Positions 1 to 12,082 of a stretch of DNA of 64,000 nucleotides are shown here, one piece after another. The translations under genes were made by a program, and so were the position numbers. Origin of the DNA: Paraphaeosphaeria minitans (taxonomy: Eukaryota; Ascomycota; Dothideomycetes; Pleosporales; Didymosphaeriaceae); NCBI GenBank assembly GCA_015832175.1, contig WJXW01000002.1, positions 2,232,001-2,296,000 on the forward strand, read 5' to 3'. The notes under the pieces were generated by a model. The model did no database searches, had not been told where the DNA came from, and saw only the letters and a program-made list of their open reading frames with translations. Within the stretch, counting starts at the first letter, position 1. Each line of letters begins with the position of its first letter.

Positions 1-890
1 TATGCCTAGGGGATACGCTCTCTTCCTAGCTGTCAACCTCGCCATCCACTTGTCCACTTCTCTTGCCTGGCTGCAGAAGCCTTCCTCTTCCGTTGGCCAA
101 CCCTCCTTGTCTCCAAACCCAAACACCGAGTACCCCAACAGTCCACTGAGCGGCGCGGTATCGATTCTGAAGTCATTGTGCGTTTCCTGGAGGTTTTCGA
201 TGAAATTGTCCAAGACGGTGTCAATGTTGTATGTAGGAAGCAGAATAATGTAGAAGTATTTCACGTTGGATTCGTTCTTCGGGGGGCTGAGGAAGAAGTC
301 GTCGAACTCGATGTAGGATAGGTCGTGGATCTGCGGCTCGAGAATTGATGTAGACTGGTCGCATCCAGCAGTCCATTCGGTGAAGCCTTTTGTGAGCTGG
401 GTGGCGTAGCGCTCGGTGGTGCCGGACAGCGATTGGAAGAAGACCAGCGGCTGCATCTTGTCCGTCTTGTGGTCGAAGTTGGCGGCAGCTGGTGCGCGCT
501 TCTTCGGCACTTTCTTGCCCTTGACCGTCTTCGGTCCCTTCTTGACCTTCACGACCGGTACAGACACAACGCTGTCTTCGGCATGGTTGTCCACATTCAG
601 CGCTGGTGTGACTATGGTTGTGTTTTCTGGTAGCCATTCTGGTCTCAGCTCAATCTCTTTCTTCTCAATCGGCGAAGAAGCTGCGGGCGAGGTTGAGATC
701 TTTTGGCGCCGGCTCCGAAAGTAAACTGTGAGGTGTACAATTATAGCGAGGGAAACGGCCGACAGCAACAGGAGCACGCGATGGTCATGCCAGATGAGCA
801 GAAGCTCTGCGGTTGGATAAGCATATGCGTAGAATTGTTACAAGACGCGGACATACCATCTGGCAACACCAAGAAGCGATCGAGCAACAT
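1..890 (-). CDS. TYW1: tRNA 4-demethylwyosine synthase TYW1, N-terminal part (cut by window edge)
   Basis: This radical-SAM enzyme makes the tricyclic 4-demethylwyosine base at position 37 of tRNA-Phe. Exon 1 is 890-857 and exon 2 runs from 806 off the left edge. The 50-nt intron (856-807) has a GTATGT donor and a CAG acceptor, and splicing joins the frame exactly. The visible 280 residues start with a hydrophobic segment (about 22-41), as in ER-anchored yeast Tyw1. A basic linker follows, then a flavodoxin domain with the FMN phosphate loop SLSGTT (137-142). The conserved PLSGLLGYSVFGFGD stretch lies near the truncated end. The radical-SAM CxxxCxxC half lies outside the window. The frame is also open upstream of 890, so a longer N-terminus is possible but has no support. 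Confidence 0.9.
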
Positions 891-1957
891 GGCTACAGTG
901 CTGCAGCGAACGTCGGTGCTCTGGGGAACAGGAACTTTTACGACATGTGGGGGATTCGTGGCGGGGCATCGGAGCGAGCTAACGCCGAGGCAGCCTCCAC
1001 CTAGGATCACGACATCCTCCCTCACCTCACCTCGCGATGCATGTTTCAGCTTCTCGAAACACAGAGAAAAGCAAATCACCATATCCTCGTCCTGTCTAGT
1101 GAACCGAGAAGATATTGACTGGGTTGTATGTAAACTCCCGTCCAGAGGTCGTCGCATTACTGAGCTTCAAGAATGATTTTGGAAACTCGAAGCGCTCCAG
1201 CTCACAAGACCAAACACCCGCTCAGCAGCAAAGAGTATTCTCCGAGAGTAGCACAGAAGCGCTTGGTGTCGGTTCTGTCATACGGCGTCCTTTGATTCCA
1301 ACTGCGTGAGGATATCGTCTCCGAGTCTCTTTTCTAGGCGATTACGATAACCACATGATTCGCGATGTTTCCCCATTGTCACTTCTCCATCCTGTCGGCC
1401 TTTTACTAAATTCATTTCTTGGGCCGTTTTTACCTTGGTCACCTCAAAGTGTCCGAGGAAATGGAACCAATCCCGTAGGGTTCCAATTCCTGGAGGGGGT
1501 ATATTGTTGGCCAATATCAAATATCCCTCATGGCCCTTGCTCCCAGCCACGGCAACACGTGCGACAATCTGCCTGAAAACATCACAACATGTTTTCGCGA
1601 CTCGCTAATTCTTGTCTGTTGCTTAAGCGGTATGCCTTTCCTGGTCATTTCCAATACGTAACTTGAGCGATATATGCGCACTTCGACAATGCACCCCTTA
1701 CACAGAGGAACGTCCTGATTAACTGAGTTCACCATGTCGCACAGCAGTAGTAGTTCACCACATAGCTAACACCTGTATCCAGCGATGAGTTGCGACTGCT
1801 TATCTACTAGAGTATCTTCCGGCAATATTGCGCAATGAAGCTGTGCCTTATCGCAAGTCCTCCGCACTTCTCGTGCTCTTTGTTGAAGGCGTCTTCAAGC
1901 GCAGCCTACTCTAGTATTCCCACCTGACGGTGACTTCGTTCGATCAGTCCAGCTCCA
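891..1957. other. Intergenic region between divergent TYW1 and kinase genes
   Basis: I see no convincing gene here. The short open frames have no motif and no splice logic. The region separates two divergently transcribed genes and must hold both promoters. Confidence 0.5.
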
Positions 1958-3130
1958 ATGCATCAACCCCCCTTCCCACCTAATACCTCCAACTTTCTGC
2001 AAAATAAGAGTCCCGGTCGCATCAGATATCTCGTCAACGGCGACCATGAGCACCACCTCGCCAATACCGTACGCATGTACGACAATGACAGCACCATAAC
2101 ACGGTTTATCCGCTGGATCAAGAAAGGCAACCAAACCATACCGTCCGACCGTGTACCACTAGCGATTGATTACGACATCTTCTCGACGGCTGAACACGGT
2201 GGAACAATCGAATCGAAATACGGTCGCTACAAGGAGGTCTTGGGATGGGGCTCGTCCTCCACGGTCAAGATGGCATACAAACCCAACCCGCACCACGGTC
2301 CGAAAGGATACACTTACGCTGTGAAGGCATTCCGCCAACGCGCCAACGAATCACACAGTGCATACCACAAGCGCGCATCGGCAGAGTTCTGCATCGCAAC
2401 GACCCTGCAGCACAAGAACATAGTGCACACGATAGACCTTCTGAGCGACGACCATGGCCGCATGTGTCAAGTCATGGAGTTCTGTGCTGCAGGTGATCTT
2501 TGCGCGCTGCTCATCTCCGCAGGAAAGCTCGACGAAACAGAGGCCGATTGCCTGTTCAAGCAGCTGATTCGCGGGGTTGCATATATGCATGATACAGGTG
2601 TTGCCCACCGGGACCTGAAGCCCGAGAACATCCTCTTGACGACACTGGGATGCCTCAAGATCTCGGACTTTGGAATGGCGGAGTGCGTGCAGTACGCATG
2701 GGAGAAGATAGGTCATCGTTCGAAAGGTTTGCAAGGCAGCAAGCCTTACGTGGCACCTGAAATCTACATCACCGAGCACTTCGACGCGAGAGCCATCGAC
2801 GTTTGGGCCACGGGCATCATGTATGTTGCCATGCGGACAGCGCGATTGATGTGGACCAAAGCCGAAGAGACAGACAGCACGTTCAAGAAGTTCAAGCTCA
2901 GCTGCGGGTCCGGCGAAGGTTATCGCCCAATAGAGCAATTTGAAGGTGTAAGTGGACATGTTCGCAAGCATTTGCCTTGGCTGATGATGGAGTGCCAGGC
3001 ACATCGGCGGCAGCTTCTATATTCGATCCTACAGACAAATCCTCGGAAGAGGAATAAGAGTTCGGAGATTTTGGATTCTCAATGGCTTGCGGATATCGTG
3101 GTTTGCAAAGCTGGTCAGCGTGGATACTGA
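1958..3130 (+). CDS. Ser/Thr protein kinase, fungal HAL4/SAT4/NPR1-related
   Basis: A single-exon, 390-residue protein kinase. A glycine-rich loop GWGSSSTV (96-103) is followed by the ATP-anchoring AVK lysine K123, a candidate alpha-C glutamate E143, catalytic HRDLKPEN (217-224), DFG (237-239) and APE (266-268). All key catalytic residues are present, so it should be active. The spacing and the phrases around the C-helix resemble the fungus-specific HAL4/SAT4/NPR1/HRK1 group, which regulates plasma-membrane ion and nutrient transporters. Yeast members carry a long N-terminal extension; here only about 90 residues precede the kinase domain. The substrate is unknown. The ATG at 1958 is the first in frame. 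The subfamily assignment is inference, while the kinase call is secure. Confidence 0.88.
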   Translation: MHQPPFPPNTSNFLQNKSPGRIRYLVNGDHEHHLANTVRMYDNDSTITRFIRWIKKGNQTIPSDRVPLAIDYDIFSTAEHGGTIESKYGRYKEVLGWGSSSTVKMAYKPNPHHGPKGYTYAVKAFRQRANESHSAYHKRASAEFCIATTLQHKNIVHTIDLLSDDHGRMCQVMEFCAAGDLCALLISAGKLDETEADCLFKQLIRGVAYMHDTGVAHRDLKPENILLTTLGCLKISDFGMAECVQYAWEKIGHRSKGLQGSKPYVAPEIYITEHFDARAIDVWATGIMYVAMRTARLMWTKAEETDSTFKKFKLSCGSGEGYRPIEQFEGVSGHVRKHLPWLMMECQAHRRQLLYSILQTNPRKRNKSSEILDSQWLADIVVCKAGQRGY

Positions 3131-3665
3131 TATTTTGTGTGAAAGGATTGGGCGCTTGCAGAGCCTGGCAGTATCAACTCGCATCCCTCCTTACCGCTAG
3201 AAGTGTTCAATCTTCCTCACCCAACTAATAGAACCGCTATTGTGAAATGCTTGGCCGGATCTTGTAGAGGGGCTTCAGTGCGGCTGGTGGGTGCGAATGA
3301 ACGCAGACTGCCGTGTGCTGGCAGTTGCACGTTGAACCTCTATTATTCGCATTATCCTGGTCTCGTCCCATGCCAACGAGTTTTGGTTGGGCTACGTTGT
3401 CCCAATCACACTCTGGGTGAAAAATAAAAAGAGGTTTTGTAGAGGTGCGCTCTGTGGGTGACCAACGTTTTGTTGGGCTACCAAGTCCACGCGATCATGG
3501 ACCACACCAGAGATATAGACTAGGTATGCCCTAGGCACAAGAACATGAAGTGAAAGGTTTCTCCTTTGTGAAAACCTTGTCAAATCTATTCACACATTTT
3601 CTTTTTCCACGCCGCATCTTCTGCTGATCCTCCGACACCCTCTGAATCCTTCAGCAGCAATCGTG
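3131..3665. other. Intergenic region
   Basis: About 535 nt between two genes on the plus strand, holding the kinase 3' end and the promoter of the next gene. No motif or RNA gene was recognised. Confidence 0.4.
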
Positions 3666-5644
3666 ATGTCGTCAGCAACAAGATGCTCCGCCTCCAGAAA
3701 CCTTGGTCGCAGCTCGATTCCTATAGCTGTGCTCAAAAAGGTAAGCCAAACGCCTGGCATAGAGTGAATGTTGTTTTTCTTGCTTGGTAGAGACATGTAC
3801 CATCCTGGCTTTACTCTCACTGACTTTGCATTCGTACCTTAGGACATAGCCACCAATAAATTCGTGTATACGGATTCAGATGTCCAAGAGCACCCTCCGG
3901 AGGGCGACTCTGCGCCTGTCGTCGCGTTCCCTGGCGACGATGCGACCAACAGGGCGGTGAAAGCCTATCTGTTGGATGTGTTCACCAGGACAGGCTGGGG
4001 CCTGGCAGCCGAGTCGCCACAAGAGATCCGTGCCACCATCAACAGCTTCGTCGGCAACGGCTGGGCATTGCGGAATCGGTATGCGGACAACAGACTGGAG
4101 AACATATGCCCTCTCCAGATCGCCGCGGTTGAAGATGGAGCTGTGATTAAGCGCAAGGTCAGCGCGAGCGTGCGCTCCAACATTGGAAACTGCATCATGC
4201 ATGAGATGCAGCGTTACTTTGAGATGGAAGACAAGATAGGGGACGCTGGCGATGGAGAGGATACCTTGTGGAGCTGTTCAGGCGACATTGGTAGCATTGT
4301 CGAAGAGCGGCACGATAGCACTGCGGAGCTGAACGAGCTCGAGGTACAGCAGTTCAGGAAGCGTCCGTTGAGCAGAGCGACGTTGCCTGATGAGTGGATG
4401 AGTGAGAGTTTGCGCACGAGGACAAAGTAAGTGGAACAGTCCCATGCTTGCGCTTTGCATACGGTATACTGACAGAACACAGATCTCGCCTCAGTCAGTG
4501 CTCAGAGGCTCAGGCACCACCAGTGCCCAAGCCAATTCGATTCAAGCACCAGCCTGTGTATATAAGCAAGACCTCTGCCTATCCCATGCTGGTAGATATA
4601 ACCGACAAAACTGAGCGGGCGACAAGCATCAAAGGCGCCGGGAAAAGGCGGTACGATAGCCCGCAGCCACGGGGACGACGACCGGATAGTAGGGTCAGCA
4701 CCTTGGGAATGCCGACACCCAAGCGGGATTCCCCATATCACACGATTCCCGGATCTTGTTTACCACGGCCTACAACCTCTTTTGGCTTCAACTCTGTTTC
4801 CCACGCAACGTATGACGGTCGTACTGCACTGAAAAGTGAGCCTGCGCAAAGCGTCGTTGGCGATGCGGGTGATATGGCTACGTCCATCACTTTGCCCACA
4901 GATGCTGTGGCTGAAATCAAACTGCCAGCGCAAGCTGTTGTCGAAGGGGTCGGTGATGGTACAAACGAGGATGCCGAAGCCACGTCGCACGCGGCACCTC
5001 CTAGCACAGGCGGGTGCAACGACGCAGCGAACGTCGCTTTGTCTGACGAGTATCTGACAATCACAAGTCCAGACGATGATGAGAACGCCGGCGACGTAGT
5101 AAACGTCACTGAGTCTAGCCAGCATCATCCGACAACCGTCAGTCCAGATGATATCAGCACCAACGACGACGACAGCAACGACGACGACGACGACGCTTCG
5201 ATCCACCCTGAGGAAGAATCGACAGAGCCGCCCCGAACGCGAGAAACAACATCTCCCGATCCCGACCGCTGGATCCAGACGCTCGCATCTTCGCCGGGAC
5301 CCCAACCCATGCCCACCCTTCCACCCTCCCCCCCGAATGCGTACAAGGCCATACCAGATGATCTCGAGACACTCGCACCGCAAATGCCTGTTTCTGGACT
5401 CGATGCAATCGGGCACATTGCCACGATCAACGACATCCCCGTAGGCAGCAGGACGCGGAGGATAGCCGAGCGGGAGGTAAGAGAGGCGCGTGCGCGAACG
5501 GAAGCGGCGACGGCAGAGAGGCAGCAGGTGGCGTTGACGAAGGGTACGGGGAGGCTGCGGAGGTGGTTTAGGAGGGTGTGGGGGAAGGGCAGAGGGCGCA
5601 AGCAGGAGAGGCAGGTGGCGGCGCTAGGGACGAAAGGGGCTTAG
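3666..5644 (+). CDS. Unrecognised acidic/low-complexity protein, 606 aa
   Basis: Three exons (3666-3740, 3843-4426, 4483-5644) join in frame through a 102-nt intron (GTAAGC...TTAG) and a 56-nt intron (GTAAGT...ACAG), giving 606 residues. The first exon supplies a short basic leader. The first 200 residues look globular. The middle is Ser/Thr/Pro-rich and includes a run of aspartates encoded near 5165-5195. The C-terminus is strongly basic (the RRWFRRVWGKGRGRK stretch) and preceded by a probable helix rich in R, E and A. I recognise no domain. An acidic disordered middle with a basic tail would suit a chromatin- or nucleic-acid-associated protein, but that is speculation. The coding call rests on consistent splice phases and a long open frame. 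Confidence 0.65.
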
Positions 5645-6171
5645 GCTGTGAGGGTGGAAGTGCGGACACTGCAGCGTGTGCTGGCCAGGGAGGAGATGGC
5701 GGTGGGTTGGTTCGTGCTACGCATGTTGCGGCATTTGGATGGTTACCTATAGGTACGTACCCAGGGGTATGCGTATTTGTTGTTTGTGCGTTGTCTTGGC
5801 GCTGGTAAGCCGAGATGCAGTGAAGTCCCAAGTACACGTGATTGCTCGGTGCTGGGTGCACACTAGTCTCTGCATCTCGGCTGCGAGTACCTACCGGTGA
5901 AAGGCACAGAAGCTGACTGTCCGCTATCGGCACGAATCATCACCTCCCCCACGCATCAGACAATACCCGAGTAGAATTGCAGGGGAGCACGCTTTGTCAC
6001 AGCGTAACTTGGAGGCGAAACCGGACACGCATGGTCTCGGCTTGTCTACACGTGGTTAGCGCGCAAGCTACCTACTTCTCCACCTGCGGCTTCCGTCGGC
6101 TCAGACTTTGGTCGCAAATAGCACTCCATGGTTTACGCAGGAGGTCACGGGTACATATTTGAGGAGCCCAT
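5645..6171. other. Intergenic region upstream of proline dehydrogenase
   Basis: 527 nt with no coding signal. It carries TACC/GGTA words (for example near 5750 and 5890) like those scattered through other intergenic regions of the window. Confidence 0.4.
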
Positions 6172-7645
6172 ATGCTCTTCTTCGCTCGCCGTCAATTCTC
6201 TCCTACTAACAACATGCCTTCAAGAATTGTCACTCGGGCCCGGCCCTTGAGCGTACCACGCATTCAGGCGTGCGCCCCCATGACCACCACACCTGCTACC
6301 GCACCATTTCAGCCGAAAGAGACCCCTGCAAAGCCAGTGGTACAAAGACCACCACGGAATCGAGTCTTCCAGGAATTGCCTCTCTCCGACCTCGTCCGCA
6401 CACTATCCGTCCTCTCCGTGGCCGCACTCCCAGCCCCTCTCCTCTCAGCAATCATTGCCTTCGTCCGAAGACACAGCAGCGCGATTGTCTCATCACGTCT
6501 TCTATCCTGGCCCATCCGACGGACCTTCTACAAGGCCTTCTGTGTCGGCGAGTCCAAGTCCGAGATTGCCGCGAACATCGCCACGCTTCGATCTCGGGGC
6601 ATCAATGGCGTAGTCCTCTCTTTTGCACGCGAAGCGAAGCTGGACGGCACGGAAACGAACTCTACGTCGGGGGAAGAAGATGTAGCCTTGAAGAGCTGGG
6701 TGGCGTCCAACATTGAGACCATCGCCCAGGTCAGCTCGAGCGACTACATCGCGGTGAAGTTCACGGGAGCGGGCGCAAAAGCCGTGCAAGCGATGCAGGA
6801 ATTCAAGTACACAGATTCCACCAAGGTCGACGGCTTGAAGGCCCTGAAGGAGGGCATGTTCGAGGTGTGCGAGTTTGCAAAGCAGCGCCGTGTCAAGGTC
6901 ATGGTGGACGCCGAGTCCTCGTTGCACCAGCCTGCGATCGACCACCTCACGCTGGAAGCAATGGCCAAATACAACACCGACGGCAGCGCCCTCGTCTTCA
7001 ACACCTACCAAATGTACGTCAAGTCTCCATGGACGTCCGGCAAAAGAACCGCCCACTGACCCCGCCGACAGGTACCTCAAAGCCTCCCTCGATAACCTAA
7101 AGTCCCACCTCAACATCGCCAGCGCCCAGGGATACACCATGGGCATCAAGCTCGTGCGCGGCGCCTACATCTACGTCGAGCCCGACCGGGCCGGCCTCAT
7201 CCAGGACACCAAGCCCGACACCGACAACGCCTACGACGCCGCCGTCGACCTGCTCCTCCGCGGCACACACGCCGCACCCGCACACCCCTGGGCCGCCGAG
7301 GTCATGCTCGCAACCCACAACACCCAAAGCGTCGACACCGCAATGTCCCTGTTCCGCTCGCGGCCGGCCGGAAAGCAGCCCGTGCAGAAGCTCGTGTTTG
7401 CCCAGCTGATGGGCATGGCGGATGAGATCTCGATGAAGCTGGCGAGCGAGATCAAGAGCATGGATGGGGCAGCGAAGGCGGGCGACGTGAGTGTGTACAA
7501 GTACAGCGTGTGGGGGTCGCTGGAGGACTGCTTGTTGTACATGCTGCGGAGGGCGGAGGAGAACCAGGATGCTGCGGCGCGGAGCAGGGTTACCGCGGGG
7601 TTGATGCTGAGCGAGGTTGGGAACCGCATGGCGTTCTGGAGATGA
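6172..7645 (+). CDS. PUT1: Proline dehydrogenase, mitochondrial
   Basis: FAD-dependent proline dehydrogenase oxidises L-proline to pyrroline-5-carboxylate in the mitochondrion, the first step of proline catabolism. The exons are 6172-7013 and 7072-7645. The 58-nt intron (GTACGT...ACAG) splits a methionine codon, and splicing restores the frame, giving 471 residues. The N-terminus is rich in R, S and P and poor in acids, as expected for a mitochondrial presequence; an internal ATG at 6214 is an alternative start. A TIM-barrel PRODH domain follows, with KLVRGAYIYVE and QLMGMADEIS. Near the end is the YMLRRAEEN helix, the fungal counterpart of the substrate-carboxylate-binding YLxRRxxEN motif. 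No P5C dehydrogenase or PrnA-type regulator is adjacent, so this is not the Aspergillus prn cluster arrangement. Confidence 0.93.
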
Positions 7646-7909
7646 GTATGATACTACGATGATGAAATGATGAATAACAATGTTAAATGACTGAAACGGG
7701 TTTTGCCAAGTATCCATGCGATGGTGGGAGCTGTTGTTGTTATCAATTATCTATAGTGATGGACGTCGTCGTAGTGAGGTCAATCAGTGCTGACGGTCAA
7801 GTCTAAATGCAGATGCATGCCTGACCTGAAAGTCGGCTCAATCCCCAACGCCATCGCTACGCTCGCTCAAATCTCGCTGCACAAAATCAATGTTCCCAGG
7901 GCCAGCTTT

Positions 7910-9204
7910 CTAGACCTCCTCTTCTTTCGGTTCCTCCTCGCTATCTCTCGTCACTTGTGCGCGCACACTCTCCACAGCCACGACATCCCCCTCGCTCTTG
8001 CCCGCAGCCCGATAGCTACCCGGTCCCTTTGCTCCATCCGGAATGTGGAACCTCAGATCCACTCGCATAATCGCATACAGGTACAAAACCAAGATCTCCA
8101 GCCCGAAATTCATAAAGTAGAACCACCCCCTGTGGAACCTCGCCGGCTCCGGCTGCGAATGCGGGACAGGACGCATCCAGAATACGCCTGCACGATACGA
8201 CGCCCCGAGGCAGCACAGCGCGGCGCCCGCCATCAAAACCGCCATCTTTGTCCTGTGCCGGCCCTGTCCAAACGTCTCGACCTTCCGCTTGCTCGCGCGC
8301 GACAGTACCAACGCCAGCGCGACAATCGGGATCGGCAGGAACGCGACAACGGCGAAGAGCGTGGCGCCGTAGAGCTGCAGCGCGCGGTCGATATTCCTCG
8401 TGCGCGGGCGCAGGGTGTAAAAGCTCTGCACCACCGAAGTGATGAGGATGGCGAGGGTGAAGACGACGACGGCGTAGAGGGCATTAAAGACCCAGCGGAG
8501 GGAGGGGTGCCAGCCGAGTGGGTGGTGAGCGCGCAGGATGCGCTGCGACCAGATGAGGTTGATGATGAAGATGAGGAGGATGCCGGCGGCGACGAAGATT
8601 TGGGCGGCGATAGCGAGGCGGATGTTGGTGGGGAGGGAGATGGAGGCGATGCGGAGGGTGCAGGTTGTGATTCGGGCCATGCAGAAGCCTGGGAGAAGAT
8701 GAGCATATGAGGCGGGTGGGATGGAAGGTATGAAAGTGGACCCCACAAGTTGGTCTTGTCCTCTCAACTGCTGAGCGGTTGAGAGAACTTTTGAGGTGAC
8801 GTTGCAGAAGGCAATTCTCAACTGAGAGTGCGAATGCGGACTCACCGAAGATCATCCCGTTGAACAGGAATTTATGCCCTCTCCGTTTATTGTATTGAAA
8901 GATCGTCATATGTGTCGCCGCGCCAAGCATGTACAAACACAGGAAAATTGCTGTAACAGGAATATCGATATTCTTCTTAGGTACTCCACCAAGGGCCCAA
9001 GTGGTTGGCCGGTACGGCCCTGATGTTGACTGAGACTATTTGTCAGCATCATGTACGTTTGTCTGCGGCTACTCAGTGTAGACAGAACGAAGAACACTTG
9101 GTTGCAGTGTCAACCTGTGAAAGATTTCGCGCAGGCCAAATTTGCTCTTCGCATTGTGTTTTGGAACTCGCAACAGAACTATAGTTACTTACCTGTGTGC
9201 TCAT
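7910..9204 (-). CDS. DUF3112-family multi-pass membrane protein
   Basis: Three exons on the minus strand (9204-9193, 9029-8846, 8688-7910) give 324 residues. The first exon encodes only MSTQ before a 163-nt intron (GTAAGT...CTCAG). The second intron is 157 nt (GTGAGT...CCCAG). The spliced protein has the conserved fungal DUF3112 opening (GPYRPTTWALGG, then a hydrophobic stretch and GAATHMTIFQ), the FNGMIFGFCMARI block that spans the second junction, and about seven hydrophobic segments. The tail is charged and cytosolic-looking, ending in EEEPKEEEV. Members are often labelled GPCR-like in fungal genomes, but I know of no established function. It runs towards the proline dehydrogenase gene; the two stop codons lie 264 nt apart. 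Confidence 0.85.
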
Positions 9205-10038
9205 GACCTCCGGTGTTGAAGATCGGGAGGATGTAGATTGGTGTGTTCGATATATTCCTATTGACTTTGGTCAAAAGTATTGTGTGCTTGAGCCTTCGAG
9301 CCTTTGCGCCTTTCCTCTGACCCCCTTCCCTTATGTAGGTCCAAGCCTGAAAGCCTAATCTGCCACATTCATATTTGTAAAAGCGAAGCTTTCCTTGAAC
9401 TGGCACATTTCGTGCATTCAACCTCGGCTCTGACGTCGCGTGCAAGGATAAGATGAGTATCAGGCCTTCGGGGTCGGTGGTTGTCTGCTCCGACAAAGGC
9501 GCGAGTCACACAATCGCCACATACGGCTAGCGCCAATCGGACATTCGGTCTCAGCGACCTCTGCGGGCAGATTCAAGCCTCCGACTCTTGCAAACGCCGA
9601 ATACTTTCTTGATTCAATATTGCTTAAATGTAGGTCAACTACCCTTTTTTTCCAAAAAGTTAGCCCTGCGTATGTTATGACTATGCTGAGGCGCTGCTGA
9701 CGTTATTCTCCATTTAAGTATTGTTATATCGGCGCTGGCAGGCCTTTACTATGGCGGGGGAAAGATCATGTCTTTTACACTCGTTAGTTTTCAGACTGTC
9801 AAAGTAGTGAATAGTCAACTCTTACACCCGCGGGCTGATAGGAAATGTTGGTCATAGCCAATAGACCCGTATCGGTTACTCTTCTTCACATCCGTAATAA
9901 CTTTAACGCATTGTTTAATATGCTTCTAGTAAATGCGCCTCGCACATAGTACCCCTATATAGACTTATTAGTCTTAGAGTCTCGGATGAATCCAGTCAGG
10001 AGCTACTCACATTAAGCGTACCAACAATTCCCGTCCTT
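9205..10038. other. Intergenic region, AT-rich in its distal half
   Basis: No gene is visible. From about 9600 to 10020 the composition turns AT-rich, with many TTA/TAA words in all frames, unlike the neighbouring coding DNA. This would fit decayed or RIP-affected sequence, but no repeat relative is visible in the window. Confidence 0.4.
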
Positions 10039-11667
10039 TCAATCGAGTCCCGGGTACTGTGACCAGAAATCCTCTTCATCTCTGTTATTCATCCCGTACA
10101 TGGCTTCTCCTAAGTAGTCCATCTCCTCCTCACCTGGATCGGGCCCTGGACTTAGTAGGCCGGAATTTTCAGAATCCGAGCTTCTGGAAAGATCCTCTGA
10201 TCCCGATCGACTGAAACTTGCGTTCGACTCTTCATCTAAGCTGGAAGAATCGGACTCATCTCCTTCACGTAGCGGGGCTGTTATACTAGAAAGCTGGCTC
10301 CGGATCGTGGTCTCAACCACGAGGCGAAGCGGAAGGGAATCGTGTCGAAGTTTCTGGAAATCAGTCTCAACAGGATGCACAAGCTCCAGCTGAGGGCCAT
10401 ATTCGTTCAATGGAGTCCCGCTTGATTTCGGTAGCTTAGGTTCGATGGGACAAGACACTGGAAGAAGCCCAGACGCTAGCTCTAGCCCACCTCTCGATTC
10501 GTCAACATTGGCTCCTGGTTTAGGCATACCTATCGGAAGGAGACACGTCAATAAGAGTCGCGGGTCGAACCAAAGATTTGATGGATGGGCGAAACGGCAG
10601 TCCTGCGAGTGTAGATCGGTACAGGCTCGGAAGTTGGAAAATGTAGTGTAATATTGTAGTGGGTACAATGAGGGCATCTTACATACCAACAGATATCTCT
10701 TTTTGCCGCACTCGCCTGTCCTCTTTCGGCGCCGGAATCAGCAACTCATGACCTTCGAACCCATCACATAGCGAGCCTGGGCCAGGCAATCGAAGGCCTC
10801 CGTAGCGACGCTTGGGTGCATGAGCATTCGATGAAGTGAAAATGCGATCTGCACGTAGTCTTGATCTCTTTGGTTGCTGCGGATCATTCTTGGTCATGTT
10901 AACCAATCTGGAATGCTTCGAAACGTTTGATGAATTGACAGCAGAGCCGACTTGTACATTGTTCAACTGAGCCGGCGGTCGGCCAAGCGGAGTGTCTTGA
11001 ATCGGATCAAGCTCTTCCATCAAGCCGGCCGACACAACATCTGCATTCTGTCATAGCGTTATTAGCTTTGTCTAGCATTCGTTGGGGGCTCCAAAATTCA
11101 AGTTCTTACACCCAGCAAAGGCAGACCATCTTCCGTCGACGCTCGCACAAATACGAGACAGTTATCGGAGATTGTGTGCCTTTCCTGGACGTTCCGAATC
11201 CCCATGGGCTGCTTCATCTGCTTCTTCTTGGCGGTGTAGACGACTTTGGTCTTTTGTCTGACCGCTGATGATGCTTTGGCAGGATTTACGTTTAGTCGCT
11301 CCACATCGGAACCTTTCTGCGCGTATATATCTAAAGGCTTGGTGGCGCTCGATGCGGACACAGATTGAGATTCGTTATTGGCCTTGACCGACCTTAATTC
11401 TGCGGGTATTCTACCGCTTGACTCAATCTCTGGCATGGAATCGTCTGGTAGGTCTGTGCTGTCATCTTGTACTGGTTCTGCAGCTGGTGCCGGCTTCGTA
11501 AGCAAAAAGTGAGTTCCTCTGGCGGGATCGTGTTGATCCGTTAGTGACCATGGCGCTTGCCTGTTTTGTTGAAGACGTTTCGGTCGCTCAGGCACCTTTC
11601 CCATGACCCGAAGGAATGCACTTAGTCGCAATTGACCCTCATGGAAGTCGGCAGCATGGGCCATCAT
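10039..11667 (-). CDS. Unrecognised protein, probably nuclear (basic middle, acidic tail)
   Basis: A minus-strand gene with three supported exons: up to 11110, 11047-10687 and 10529-10039. The introns are 11109-11048 (GTAAGA...ACAG) and 10686-10530 (157 nt, GTATGT...ATAG), and the phases join cleanly. I took the ATG at 11667 as a conservative start. The frame is open upstream to a possible acceptor near 11790, so a further 5' exon is likely. The N-terminal part is cysteine- and histidine-containing and looks globular. The middle is Ser-rich with basic clusters (PKRSRLRADR, KEDRRVRQKE). The C-terminus is acidic and Ser-rich, ending near WSQYPGLD. No domain was recognised. The composition would suit a regulatory nuclear protein, as inference only. 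Confidence 0.55.
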
Positions 11668-12082
11668 GTGAAGCAAGCAAAGTTCTGTGCATCCACGAAC
11701 ATGGTACCGTAGGCTGAGCGAAACACAGTGATAGAAGGTACGCTCGGCCAATATTCGAGGGTCAAGATGCGCTGTGGCCAATGAAAGATAACTGAAGGGT
11801 CAGTGTGTGAAGCTGTTAGCGACGACAGTGAACGTTGGCGAGCAATTGGGATTGGAGACAGTGTGTGAGGTGAGAGAAGGAGAACACTGCTTATGGTGGA
11901 CGCCGGACATGATGTGGGGAAGCCGCTGCGGACTAGCGTCATCGCGTCCAGAGGGATCGAGCTTGGCGCGATCGCCAACACACTGCATGAACATTTGAAC
12001 GAAGACGCAACAGCACGTTTACGGAGTTTGCAGTGTCGACTCGCACGCTGTGGAGTGTGGCACCCGTTTTTCGTAAGACACC
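11668..12082. promoter_or_regulatory. Bidirectional promoter region of the YVC1-like gene and its divergent neighbour
   Basis: About 300-400 nt separate two divergent genes, so both promoters must sit here. Part of it may be an upstream exon of the minus-strand gene. No specific site could be assigned. Confidence 0.35.

Noticed and set aside
5125..5601. 158-codon minus-strand frame rich in Ser
   Set aside because: It is the antisense shadow of the Asp/Pro-rich exon of the 606-residue protein.
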